Assembly (NCBI GenBank): GCA_964643295.1
Contig: CAZXSN010000008.1
Span: 1-64,000 of the forward strand
DNA length: 64,000 nucleotides
Reading direction: 5' to 3'
Source of the DNA: Merdiplasma sp964643295
Lineage (GTDB): Bacteria > Bacillota > Clostridia > Lachnospirales > Lachnospiraceae
The position numbers and the translations under genes are program-made. The notes beneath the pieces are model-generated. The model was not told the DNA's origin, ran no database searches, and saw only the letters and a list, made by a program, of their open reading frames with translations. Below are positions 40,898 to 48,759 of the stretch, one piece after another; the stretch's first letter is position 1, and each line of letters starts with the position of its first letter.

Positions 40898-41929
40898 ATG
40901 GATTACCGTGAAGTGATTGAAAAGGCCCGCCCGCGGCTGGGGAAATACTGCAAGGGATGCTATGTGTGCAACGGCAGAGCCTGCGGCAATACCATCCCGG
41001 GACCCGGGGCCAAGGGAACGGGCGATGTGGCGGTGCGCAATTACGAGAAATGGCAGGAAATCCGCGTCAACCTGGACTGCCTGGTAAGGGGAGGGCCGAT
41101 TGATACTTCTTTGAAGCTTTTCGGCAGGACCTACCGTTATCCGTTTTTTGCCGGTCCGGTCGGGGCGGTGCAGCTTCACTACGGCACGGATTATACGGAT
41201 ATGACCTACAATGAGGTGATGGTTTCTGCCTGTGCGCAAAACGGGATCATGGCCTTTACCGGGGACGGGGTGAATCCCGATCAGACGATCGCGGCAGCGA
41301 ACGCGATCAAAAAAAGCGGCGGGATTGGTGTGCCGGTGATCAAGCCCTGGAACATGGACGTGATTGAGGAGAAGATGGCGCTGGTCAAAGAGGCCGGTGC
41401 TGCGGCGGTGGCGATGGATGTGGATGCCGCGGGGCTGCCGTTTTTAAAGAATCAGAATCCACCCGCCGGTGCGAAGAGCGTGGAGGAGATGAAGGAGATT
41501 ATCGCCCGGGCAGGACTGCCGTTTCTTATTAAGGGTGTGATGACGGTTGCGGGAGCCAGGAAAGCGATGGAGGCGGGTGCTGCCGGTATCGTGGTCAGCA
41601 ACCACGGCGGCCGGGTGCTGGACGGCTGTCCGGCCACGGCGGAGGTTCTGCCTGCGATTGCCAGGGTGGTTCGCGCGGAGAGCAAGATGAAGATTTTTGT
41701 AGACGGCGGACTTCGAAGCGGTCTGGATGTCTTTCGGGCACTGGCACTGGGCGCGGATGGAGTTTTGATCTGCCGGCCTTTTGTCACCGCGATCTATGGG
41801 GGCGGTGCCGAGGGGATCGCCGCCTACATCGAAAAGATCGGCGGGGAGTTAAGGGATGTCATGGAGATGTGCGGCGCCCGCAGTCTATCAGAGATTAACT
41901 CTTCGATGCTCGCGCAGCCGGGAGCGTAA
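40898..41929 (+). CDS. FMN-dependent alpha-hydroxy-acid dehydrogenase/oxidase-family protein with N-terminal Cys cluster
   Basis: The 343-residue TIM-barrel flavoprotein of the LldD/glycolate-oxidase family has PFLIKGV (FMN-contacting Lys), His236 in VVSNHGGRVLDG (catalytic base with substrate Arg), and the FMN phosphate loop FVDGGLRSGLDVFRALALGA. It lacks the usual N-terminal Tyr-rich active-site segment. Instead residues 18-29 read CKGCYVCNGRAC, spacing C-x2-C-x2-C-x4-C, which could bind an iron-sulfur cluster. That suits an anaerobe using an electron acceptor other than oxygen. The substrate is unknown; lactate is the default family guess. TAGGAGGAAATACA precedes the ATG. Confidence 0.85.
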   Translation: MDYREVIEKARPRLGKYCKGCYVCNGRACGNTIPGPGAKGTGDVAVRNYEKWQEIRVNLDCLVRGGPIDTSLKLFGRTYRYPFFAGPVGAVQLHYGTDYTDMTYNEVMVSACAQNGIMAFTGDGVNPDQTIAAANAIKKSGGIGVPVIKPWNMDVIEEKMALVKEAGAAAVAMDVDAAGLPFLKNQNPPAGAKSVEEMKEIIARAGLPFLIKGVMTVAGARKAMEAGAAGIVVSNHGGRVLDGCPATAEVLPAIARVVRAESKMKIFVDGGLRSGLDVFRALALGADGVLICRPFVTAIYGGGAEGIAAYIEKIGGELRDVMEMCGARSLSEINSSMLAQPGA

Positions 41930-42000
41930 CGGATCTTTGAAAAGTGACTAAGCGGTGCTTCATTTTCCCGCACCGGCCGTTAGAAAAGAGGGGAGAGAAC

Positions 42001-42552
42001 ATGCAGCAGATCGATGTATCCATCCTGCTGTGGATTCAGGAGAATTTACGAAATGACGTACTGACTGCTTTCTGGCGCCTGATCACGTTCCTGGGGGACG
42101 GCGGATGGTTTTGGATCGCTTTGGGGCTTGTGCTGGTGATTTTGCCAAAGTACCGCCCGGTGGGAGGAACCATGCTGCTTGCTCTGCTGATTGGAGCGCT
42201 GATTACCAATGTAGCCCTAAAAAATCTGGTGGCGCGGATTCGTCCTTATGATTATACGAGTGCGATTGTGCCGCTGATTGCTTTGCCCACGGATTATTCC
42301 TTCCCGTCCGGGCACAGCTGCGCCTCGTTTGCGGGAGCCTTTGTCTGTCTGCGCATGATGCCCACAGGGTTTGGAATCGCGGCGATGGTGCTCGCTGCCC
42401 TGATCTCTTTTTCCAGGCTGTATGTGGGTGTGCATTATCCGACGGATGTGCTGGCCGGAATCGTGATCGGGATCTTTGCCGCGCAGATGGCCTACCTGAT
42501 CGTCACCAGGCTGATCTTAAAAAGGAAAAAGGAAGAGCCGGTGAATTCTTAA
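42001..42552 (+). CDS. PAP2-family membrane phosphatase
   Basis: The 183-residue protein has about five membrane helices and all three motifs of the type 2 phosphatidic acid phosphatase family: Lys74-x6-Arg81-Pro82, Pro102-Ser-Gly-His105, and Ser138-Arg139-x5-His145-x3-Asp149. His145 is the predicted nucleophile. It may act on phosphatidic acid, phosphatidylglycerophosphate or undecaprenyl pyrophosphate. The neighbouring diacylglycerol-kinase-like gene suggests lipid turnover. ATG 42001 follows GAGGGGAGAGAAC; an upstream frame from 41944 lacks a ribosome site. Confidence 0.9.
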   Translation: MQQIDVSILLWIQENLRNDVLTAFWRLITFLGDGGWFWIALGLVLVILPKYRPVGGTMLLALLIGALITNVALKNLVARIRPYDYTSAIVPLIALPTDYSFPSGHSCASFAGAFVCLRMMPTGFGIAAMVLAALISFSRLYVGVHYPTDVLAGIVIGIFAAQMAYLIVTRLILKRKKEEPVNS

Positions 42553-42589
42553 AATTTCTTAAAAATATGTAAAATCGCTCCTGTCTGTC

Positions 42590-42618
42590 TTGTAACTGCC
42601 TGCTGCTGGTGCTAAAAT
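42590..42618 (+). promoter_or_regulatory. Promoter of the lipid kinase gene
   Basis: TTGTAA (42590-42595), 17 bases and TAAAAT (42613-42618) with a TGn extension. It is about 70 bases upstream of the start codon. Confidence 0.6.
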
Positions 42619-42689
42619 ATTTGCCGTTATCAAACATCGTCAGACAGGAGGAAACTTTTGCGGAGAGACCGCACAGGGATGGACGTTCA

Positions 42690-43592
42690 ATGAAACGCAT
42701 GCTGTTTGTATATAACCCCAAGGCCGGGCAGGAGGCGATCCGCGGTTCCTTATCCGGCATTCTGGAGATCTTCGAAAGCTATGATTATGAGATTGTGGTG
42801 CATCCCACGAAACGGGCGCTGGATGCCCAGGAGACTGTGGAACGCTGCGGCAGGGACTTTGATCTGATTGTCTGCGGCGGCGGGGACGGAACGCTTGATG
42901 AGGTGGCCGCCGGGATGCAAAGGGGAGGAGTAAAGGTTCCCTTAGGCTATATTCCTGCGGGAAGCACGAACGATTTTGCTGCCAGTCTCGGGATTCCCAG
43001 ACAGAAGCTGCCCGCGGCCAGGTCGATCATGAAGGGAACGGTGTATCCCTGTGACTTGGGGCGCCTGGAAGACGGCTACTTTGTCTACGTGGCAGCTTTC
43101 GGCACCCTGTCGGAAGTCTCTTACCGGACCAGCCAGGAATGGAAAAATATGCTGGGGCATTTAGCGTATATCCTGGAGGGTGTCAAGAGCCTGGCCAATG
43201 TCAAGAGCTGGCAGATGCGCTGGGAGAGTGAGGAATACTCCGGCAGCGGCGATTTTCTCTACGGCATGGTGACCAACTCCAACTCGGTAGCCGGCATTAA
43301 GGGAATCACCGGACGAAACGTGGATCTAAGCGACGGGATTCTGGAGGTGACTCTGATTAAGAAGCCCGACAACTTCACCAAATGGCCGGCGATCGTCAAC
43401 GCGGTGGTGACCGGGGAGAGCAATGAATGCGTGGTTTCCTTTAAGACCGCGAAGGTATCCTTTTTCGCGGAGGAAGAGGTTCCCTGGACCAGAGACGGAG
43501 AGTACGGCGGCAGCCATAAGGAAGGAGTCATTGAGGATATCCCGGCGGCTCTGCCGATTATCATTCCGGCGGCGGAAGAGACAAAAGGCTGA
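42690..43592 (+). CDS. Diacylglycerol kinase catalytic-domain protein (YegS/BmrU-type lipid kinase)
   Basis: The 300-residue soluble enzyme of the DAGK/sphingosine-kinase superfamily has VYNPKAGQ near the N-terminus, the ATP loop Gly63-Gly-Gly-Asp-Gly-Thr68 (CGGGDGTLDEVAAG), and GYIPAGSTNDFAASLGI. A beta-rich C-terminal half carries the substrate site. It would phosphorylate diacylglycerol or a related lipid, opposite in direction to the PAP2 phosphatase just upstream. ATG 42690 starts next to a second Met at 42699; the upstream frame from 42609 is part of the leader. Confidence 0.9.
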   Translation: MKRMLFVYNPKAGQEAIRGSLSGILEIFESYDYEIVVHPTKRALDAQETVERCGRDFDLIVCGGGDGTLDEVAAGMQRGGVKVPLGYIPAGSTNDFAASLGIPRQKLPAARSIMKGTVYPCDLGRLEDGYFVYVAAFGTLSEVSYRTSQEWKNMLGHLAYILEGVKSLANVKSWQMRWESEEYSGSGDFLYGMVTNSNSVAGIKGITGRNVDLSDGILEVTLIKKPDNFTKWPAIVNAVVTGESNECVVSFKTAKVSFFAEEEVPWTRDGEYGGSHKEGVIEDIPAALPIIIPAAEETKG

Positions 43593-43682
43593 GACTGCGT
43601 GTGTGAACAAAACGAATCCGGGAAGCGTCTTTTTCCTGCCAGTCATTAGACAAAAAGGTACGGTTCTCAGAGAGAAAAGTTT

Positions 43683-43721
43683 AAGGGTTCCCTTCATGAA
43701 ACGTGAAAGGAACCCTTTTTT
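43683..43721 (+). terminator. Rho-independent terminator after the lipid kinase
   Basis: AAGGGTTCC...TTCA pairs with TGAA...GGAACCCTT and runs directly into T6. The stem of about 13 bp with single bulges is typical. Confidence 0.85.
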
Positions 43722-43910
43722 GGACTTCCCGGTCTGCCGGCAGCTGCGTTAAGAGCAGGGTCATCTTGCCGCATACGGTCTGCCCGGGAAGATGAAGATA
43801 CGAGGCGGGAAAGATGCCTGCCTTCATCCGCAAAGGAGAGATGTCTGAACGTCTCCTTATTGGGAAGGAGAGGAATCTTAAGAACCAGGCAGGAGCAGGG
43901 ACTGCTTCGC
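43722..43910. other. Convergent intergenic region without genes
   Basis: No coding feature is seen here. Short open frames overlap the terminator or lack ribosome sites. Confidence 0.4.
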
Positions 43911-44375
43911 TCACTCCTCCCCGTTATCGTCGTCTTCTTCGTCCTCCTCATCCTCGCCGTCATCCCCCCAGCCCCAGTCTTCCGGATACTGCTCCACATG
44001 GCCCTTGGCTTTGATGACACGCGGGTGAACAGGCCCCGCCACTTCCTCGATTTTGTTCACAATGATCGGGAACATCCAGTCATCGCCGTAGTCAAAGTGC
44101 AGGGTGAATTTCTGCCCTTCGACCAGACCGATTTTGTCGAGCCTCACTCCTGTGGATTGCTGAAAAGCATTGTCCGGTTCGCACCAGTAGCAATATCGGC
44201 CGTACTTCTGATTGTCCATACTGAATTCATACAGATGATCCGTATCATCAAAGTCAAAGGCGTCCAGGATTCTCATACACACCTGATCCAGGGACTGATT
44301 CCCGGCGAATTCCATTATACGGTATACCTTCTGTTCCATGTAGGCGGGGAAAACACGTACAGTATATTTCAACAT
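43911..44375 (-). CDS. Plasmid pRiA4b ORF-3-like family protein
   Basis: The 154-residue protein has the PF07929-type core. An N-terminal beta/alpha segment (YTVRVFPAYMEQKVYRIMEF) is followed by LDQVCMRILDAFDFDDTDHL and then by KFTLHFDYGDDWMFPIIVNK, whose YD(F/Y)GDxW stretch is the family hallmark. The C-terminal 25 residues are almost wholly acidic (DDGEDEEDEEDDDNGEE). The role is unknown; relatives occur on plasmids and as IS passengers but also as chromosomal single genes. No transposase is nearby. Confidence 0.8.
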   Translation of the reverse strand: MLKYTVRVFPAYMEQKVYRIMEFAGNQSLDQVCMRILDAFDFDDTDHLYEFSMDNQKYGRYCYWCEPDNAFQQSTGVRLDKIGLVEGQKFTLHFDYGDDWMFPIIVNKIEEVAGPVHPRVIKAKGHVEQYPEDWGWGDDGEDEEDEEDDDNGEE

Positions 44376-44744
44376 CTTAAATCCTCTTTTCTTCTATGCG
44401 GTGAACCTGATCGTTTCTTGAAAGGAACCTTTTCTTATCGCGGCCTGTCTTTACGCTTCGTAAACGGTCTGCTTTCTGCCCGCAATTATTTTTCGTTTAA
44501 GGCATACTCTCTTTGTCTGGAAACGATGTGCTGACAGGCTGCTTCCTACGCTTTGCAGGATACCATAGCCGACAGGAAAAAGCAAAGGGTATTTTTTGAC
44601 TGCCGCGGACAGGATTCTCCACTCTTCGTCCATGCGCCGGCTTTGGTTTAACTTGCTTTCCTTTGGAAATCTTTTTCGCAGCCTGGCAATCAGGGGAGGA
44701 TTGGGGAACACATCAAAAAGGGAGCGCTACCGAAGAGAGGCAAG
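44376..44744. other. Intergenic region without a recognised gene
   Basis: About 370 bases lie between the pRiA4b-like gene and the metQ terminator. Open frames on both strands lack ribosome sites and recognisable motifs. Confidence 0.4.
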
Positions 44745-44778
44745 AAAAAAGGCGGGCAGAGATGTTCTTTGCCCGCCT
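44745..44778 (-). terminator. Rho-independent terminator of metNIQ
   Basis: On minus, GGCGGGCA (44770-44777 complement) pairs with TGCCCGCC (44751-44758 complement) and is followed by T6 (44745-44750). It lies 23 bases beyond the metQ stop. Confidence 0.85.
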
Positions 44779-44800
44779 TCAAAGCCTGTTTTGTTTTTCT

Positions 44801-45727
44801 TTACTCAGCCGCTGCTTCTGTCGCAGCCTCCGTGACGGCTTCCGTGACAGCTTCGGTTTCGGCCTCGGCCGGAGCTTCCGTTTCCGCTGCCTCGGTTTCG
44901 GCCTCCGCCTCATCCGCGGCCTCTTCTACGAACGGAATGACGGCTCCGTCATAGGTGTCGTTGATGTACTGCACGATCGCGTCGGATTTGAGTACGTTTA
45001 CCAGCGCCTGGATTCCTTCGCTCTCCTCATTGCCTTCTTTCACGGCGATGACGTTTACATAGGTCTTGGCGGCTTCCGAATCGGATTTCTCGTAAGCCAG
45101 CGCATCCTTGGCAACGGAGTAACCGGCCTGCAGCGCATAGTTGCCGTTTAATACGATGTAGGAAGTCTCTTCCGCTACGCGGGCAACCTGCTCCGCGGCC
45201 AGCTCCACGATCTCCACATCGAAGTTCTTCGATTCAATATCATTGACGGTTGCTTCCAGGCCGACGCCCTCTTTCAGTGTGAGAATGCCGTTGTCCTGCA
45301 GCAGAAGAAGCGCCCGGGCCTCGTTCGTGGTGTCATTCGGAACCGCGATCGTGTCTCCGTCAGCGATTTCATCCAGGCTGGCTTTGGTTCCCGGATAGAT
45401 GCCGAACGGCTCATAGTGGATGCCGCCCGCATTGACCAGATGGGTGCCGTGCTCCTCGTTGTAGGTCTCCAGATACGGGATATGCTGGAAGTAGTTGGCG
45501 TCGAATTCGCCGCTCTCCACGACCTCGTTCGGCATGATGTAATCGTCGAACACGGTTACTTCCAGCGTGTAGCCCTGCTCCTCCAGCAGCGGTTTGGCCT
45601 GCTCCAGGATCTCCGCATGCGGGGTGGCGGAAGCGGCCACGGTGATCGTGGTATCCTCTGCGAAAGCGCTGCCGGATACGCCGAGTGCGAAAGCGGCTGT
45701 CAGTGCAAAGACGATTGATTTCTTCAT
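44801..45727 (-). CDS. metQ: MetQ/NlpA-family substrate-binding protein
   Basis: This is the binding component of the D/L-methionine ABC importer. A signal peptide (residues 1-24, ending GSAFA) precedes TITVAASATPHAEILEQAKP, the NlpA hallmark, then FDANYFQHIPYLE and IAVPNDTTNEARALLLLQ. Unlike most MetQ proteins there is no lipobox cysteine, so membrane anchoring is unclear. The last 45 residues are an Ala/Glu/Thr repeat tail (EAETEAAETEAPAEAETEA). ATG 45727 follows GGAGGAGC and is preferred to an upstream in-frame start at 45817. It is the last gene of metNIQ. Confidence 0.93.
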   Translation of the reverse strand: MKKSIVFALTAAFALGVSGSAFAEDTTITVAASATPHAEILEQAKPLLEEQGYTLEVTVFDDYIMPNEVVESGEFDANYFQHIPYLETYNEEHGTHLVNAGGIHYEPFGIYPGTKASLDEIADGDTIAVPNDTTNEARALLLLQDNGILTLKEGVGLEATVNDIESKNFDVEIVELAAEQVARVAEETSYIVLNGNYALQAGYSVAKDALAYEKSDSEAAKTYVNVIAVKEGNEESEGIQALVNVLKSDAIVQYINDTYDGAVIPFVEEAADEAEAETEAAETEAPAEAETEAVTEAVTEAATEAAAE

Positions 45728-45829
45728 AAAGATGCTCCTCCTTGTAAATGTTTTTTCTATCAAAAACCCGGCAGATTTGCCAGGCATGATATTCTGCCTA
45801 AAAGTAAGCTGGATCAAAACAGCTCCCGG

Positions 45830-46489
45830 TTACCTGCGTTTATCCAGACGGTTGGCGATTGCGCTGCCGATGGTCTGAAACAGCTGTACCAGGATGATCA
45901 GCAAAAATACGGTGACCAGCATGATGTCCATCTGCCAGCGGTGATAGCCGTAGCGCACGGCGATATCCCCCAGTCCGCCTCCGCCTACAGTTCCGGCCAT
46001 GGCGGTATAGCCTAAGATGGTACCCACGGCGATCGTGGCATTGTTGACTAAGGACGTCCTTGCCTCCACCAGCATCACCTTCCAGACGATCTGAAAGGTA
46101 CTGGCTCCCATGGAACGGGCGGCTTCAATGACACCGGCGTCCACTTCCTTTAAGGACGATTCGACCATGCGGCCGATAAACGGGATCGCTGCCAGGGTCA
46201 GCGGGACGATGGTGGCAGTAGGGCCGTAACTCTTGCCCACGATCATCCTCGTGAAGGGGATGATCAGAATCAGCAGGATCAGGAACGGGATGCTGCGCAC
46301 GATATTCGCAATGACATCCAGCACCTTATAGAGCAGCGGGTGGGGACTTAACCCGTCCTTGTCGGAAACCGTCAGCAGAACCCCCATCGGCAGCCCGAAC
46401 AGATATCCCAGGAAAGCTGAACCGAGCGTCATGTAGAGTGTTTCACCGATTCCCCTTATTAACATATCGATGATTTCTTTAGTCCACAT
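45830..46489 (-). CDS. metI: Methionine ABC transporter permease MetI
   Basis: The 219-residue membrane protein with five helices has the BPD permease domain: TLYMTLGSAFLGYLFGLPMG early, and the coupling loop EAARSMGASTFQIVWKVMLV (EAA motif, about residues 130-150), which contacts MetN. It starts inside the end of metN (11-base overlap) behind AGGTGACGG, so the two are translationally coupled. Confidence 0.95.
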   Translation of the reverse strand: MWTKEIIDMLIRGIGETLYMTLGSAFLGYLFGLPMGVLLTVSDKDGLSPHPLLYKVLDVIANIVRSIPFLILLILIIPFTRMIVGKSYGPTATIVPLTLAAIPFIGRMVESSLKEVDAGVIEAARSMGASTFQIVWKVMLVEARTSLVNNATIAVGTILGYTAMAGTVGGGGLGDIAVRYGYHRWQMDIMLVTVFLLIILVQLFQTIGSAIANRLDKRR

Positions 46490-47510
46490 CGTCCGTCACC
46501 TCCCCTACAGCCAGTCCATGTTCGGTAAGATACTCCTTCATGGCGTCGATCTGGCTGCTTCCCTTGGTAAATTCCAGGATCATTTCCCCCTTGGCTACGC
46601 CTCCCACGTTGCGGGTGTCCGCCCGCAGGATGTTGACCGGCTCGTGAAAAGTCAGGATCATGTTGGCGATGACCGGTTCAAAGGCGGAATTTTCCGAAAA
46701 CACAATGCGGATCTTTTCTCCGCTTAAAATCTCGGGGCGTGTGACCGCTGTGCGGCTTAAGCGCTCGCCGAAATCCTTGCGGATGATCTCCCTGGCCGCT
46801 GTCGATTTCGGGTGGGTGAAGATGTCTGATACGAGTCCCTGTTCCACGACCTCTCCCTCGCTGATGATTGCGACATGGGAGCAGATCTCGCGCACCACCG
46901 ACATCTGATGCGTGATGATGACGATGGTGATGAAAAAACGCCGGTTGATATCTTTCAGAAGGCTTAAGATGGAAGCGGTTGTCTGCGGGTCTAAGGCGCT
47001 GGTGGCCTCATCGCAAAGCAGGATCTGCGGATCGGTGGCCAAAGCCCGTGCGATCGCGACGCGCTGTTTCTGGCCGCCGGAAAGCTGTGCCGGATAGGCG
47101 TTCTGCTTCTCCGAAAGCCCTACGATTTCCAGCAATTCCTGCGCTCTTGCCCTTGCCGCCGCTTTCTTCTTTCCCTGGATGGAGAGCGGGAAACACACGT
47201 TGTCCAGCACGGATTTCTGCATCAAAAGGTTAAAGTGCTGGAAGATCATGCCCATGTTCTGGCGCTGGGTTCTCAGTTCCTTCTCTGTAAAGTCTCCTAA
47301 GGATTTACCGTCGATGAGGACTTTTCCCTCGGAGGGTGTCTCCAGGAAATTCATGCAGCGCACGAGGGTGCTTTTGCCCGCCCCGGACATCCCGATTATG
47401 CCGTAAATATCACCGGAGTGAATGGTCAGGTTTACATCTTTCAAGGCCTCTACCGTTCCGTCTTTGGTGACAAACGTTTTGGAGAGGTGTTCGATTACAA
47501 TCTCAGACAT
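46479..47510 (-). CDS. metN: Methionine ABC transporter ATP-binding protein MetN
   Basis: The 343-residue ATPase has Walker A GMSGAGKSTLVRCMNFLE, signature LSGGQKQRVAIARAL, Walker B ILLCDEATSALD and the H-loop VIITHQMSVV. A C-terminal NIL domain (about 265-343) binds methionine and gives feedback inhibition in the E. coli homologue. ATG 47510 follows AAAGGAAAGAC. A LysR gene lies directly upstream in the same direction, with a probable operator between them. Confidence 0.96.
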   Translation of the reverse strand: MSEIVIEHLSKTFVTKDGTVEALKDVNLTIHSGDIYGIIGMSGAGKSTLVRCMNFLETPSEGKVLIDGKSLGDFTEKELRTQRQNMGMIFQHFNLLMQKSVLDNVCFPLSIQGKKKAAARARAQELLEIVGLSEKQNAYPAQLSGGQKQRVAIARALATDPQILLCDEATSALDPQTTASILSLLKDINRRFFITIVIITHQMSVVREICSHVAIISEGEVVEQGLVSDIFTHPKSTAAREIIRKDFGERLSRTAVTRPEILSGEKIRIVFSENSAFEPVIANMILTFHEPVNILRADTRNVGGVAKGEMILEFTKGSSQIDAMKEYLTEHGLAVGEVTDDVD

Positions 47511-47595
47511 GTCTTTCCTTTCTTCCGGAATTTTCGGGTGCTTTCAGTGTACCATGTTTTCGGTGACGAAGGGTAATTGCAAAAACGTACCGTGG

Positions 47596-47616
47596 GCTAT
47601 AGAAAAACCCTATAGC
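47596..47616 (-). promoter_or_regulatory. LysR-type operator upstream of metNIQ
   Basis: GCTATAG-N7-CTATAGC is a perfect inverted repeat. Its core ATAG-N7-CTAT has the spacing of the LysR consensus T-N11-A. It lies about 86 bases upstream of metN and just past the stop of the LysR gene, so metNIQ is the likely target. Confidence 0.6.
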
Positions 47617-47654
47617 GAGCTCTTATGCTGGTGTGCTGCATCTTAGGCGGTTGT

Positions 47655-48590
47655 TCAGGTTTCGGGATTCGCTTTAGCATCCTCGAGATTTTCCTGCTGG
47701 TAACGTTTGATCTCCTCCAGGTATTTTTGCCCCAGGGGGCTGAGCAGAGAACCTTTGCGCGTAAGATAGCCGATCGTCATCACCTCGTCGGATTTTAATT
47801 TCACCGCGCGGTATTCGTCGCCGTTTAGCTTTTCGCAGATAATCCCGGAACAGAGCGTATAGCCGTTTAAGCCCACCATCAGATTAAGCAGGGTCGCGCG
47901 GTCGTTTGCCTTGATTAAACGCTTGTACTCGTAGGTGCTTAGGACCTCCTCGGCAAAGTAAAACGAGTTGTAGTTGCCCTGCTCAAAGGACAGGCAGGGG
48001 TACTCGGAGAGTTCTTCCAGGGCGATCTCTTCGCGGTCGGCAAGCGGATGTCCTTTCCAGAGATAGACATAGATGCTGCACTGCATGAGTTCATGGAATT
48101 CCAGGTTGAACTCGTGGAACAGCTTGGTAAGAATCTTGCGGTTGAAATCGTTTACGTAAAGGATGCCGATCTCGCTGCGAAAGTCCTTTACGTCCTCGAT
48201 GACATCAAAGGTGCGCGTCTCGCGGACCGCAAACTCATACTCATCCATGCCGAACTGCTTGACCATCTCCACGAAGGCATTGACCGCGAAGGTGTAATGC
48301 TGCATGGAGACTCCGAACTTCTTTTTCGGCTGCACTCTGGTGACATACTTTGCCTCCATGAGTTCGTACTGTTCGACGACCTGCCTGGCGTAGCCTAAGA
48401 ATTCCCGGCCCTCCGGAGTCGTGGAAATCCCCCGGTTGCTGCGGCGGAACAGCTCCAGACCGATTTCACTTTCCAGCTCATGGATCGCCGCGGAGAGGCT
48501 GGGCTGGGAGATGAATAAAGACCGTGCCGCCTCGTTCATGGAACCGGCGTTGGCCACAGTGATCGCGTAGCGCAGCTGGGTGAGGGTCAT
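47655..48590 (-). CDS. LysR-family regulator, probable regulator of metNIQ
   Basis: The 311-residue protein starts with the LysR helix-turn-helix (LTQLRYAITVANAGSMNEAA, SQPSLSAAIHELE, residues 1-60) and continues with a full effector domain (about 90-295). Sequence and position suggest the CysB/CmbR-like sulfur group, which control cysteine or methionine genes, but the ligand is not visible. ATG 48590 follows AAAGGAGCATTCC. It is upstream of and co-directional with metNIQ. Confidence 0.88.
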   Translation of the reverse strand: MTLTQLRYAITVANAGSMNEAARSLFISQPSLSAAIHELESEIGLELFRRSNRGISTTPEGREFLGYARQVVEQYELMEAKYVTRVQPKKKFGVSMQHYTFAVNAFVEMVKQFGMDEYEFAVRETRTFDVIEDVKDFRSEIGILYVNDFNRKILTKLFHEFNLEFHELMQCSIYVYLWKGHPLADREEIALEELSEYPCLSFEQGNYNSFYFAEEVLSTYEYKRLIKANDRATLLNLMVGLNGYTLCSGIICEKLNGDEYRAVKLKSDEVMTIGYLTRKGSLLSPLGQKYLEEIKRYQQENLEDAKANPET

Positions 48591-48708
48591 GGAATGCTCC
48601 TTTCCACTGTCAAAAAAGAGGGCATGGGTAATGTTTCAAAGCCGGAAAATAAACCAAAAGGTTTGAACCTTTCGGCGGTCCGTTTTCCGTCAGAAAAGAG
48701 CCCCCGCG

Positions 48709-48739
48709 AAAAAGGAATCTTTCGGAAGACTTCCTTTTT
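48709..48739 (-). terminator. Bidirectional terminator after trkH
   Basis: AAAAAGGAATCTT pairs with AAGACTTCCTTTTT around a TCGG tetraloop with one bulged base. On minus the stem ends in T5, 20 bases after the trkH stop. Confidence 0.8.
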
Positions 48740-48759
48740 CACCGGCGTTTCATCAGCGT

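Noticed and set aside
43911..44375. Insertion sequence inferred from the pRiA4b ORF-3-like gene
   Set aside because: No transposase, terminal inverted repeats or target duplication is visible nearby; the family also occurs as a stand-alone chromosomal gene.
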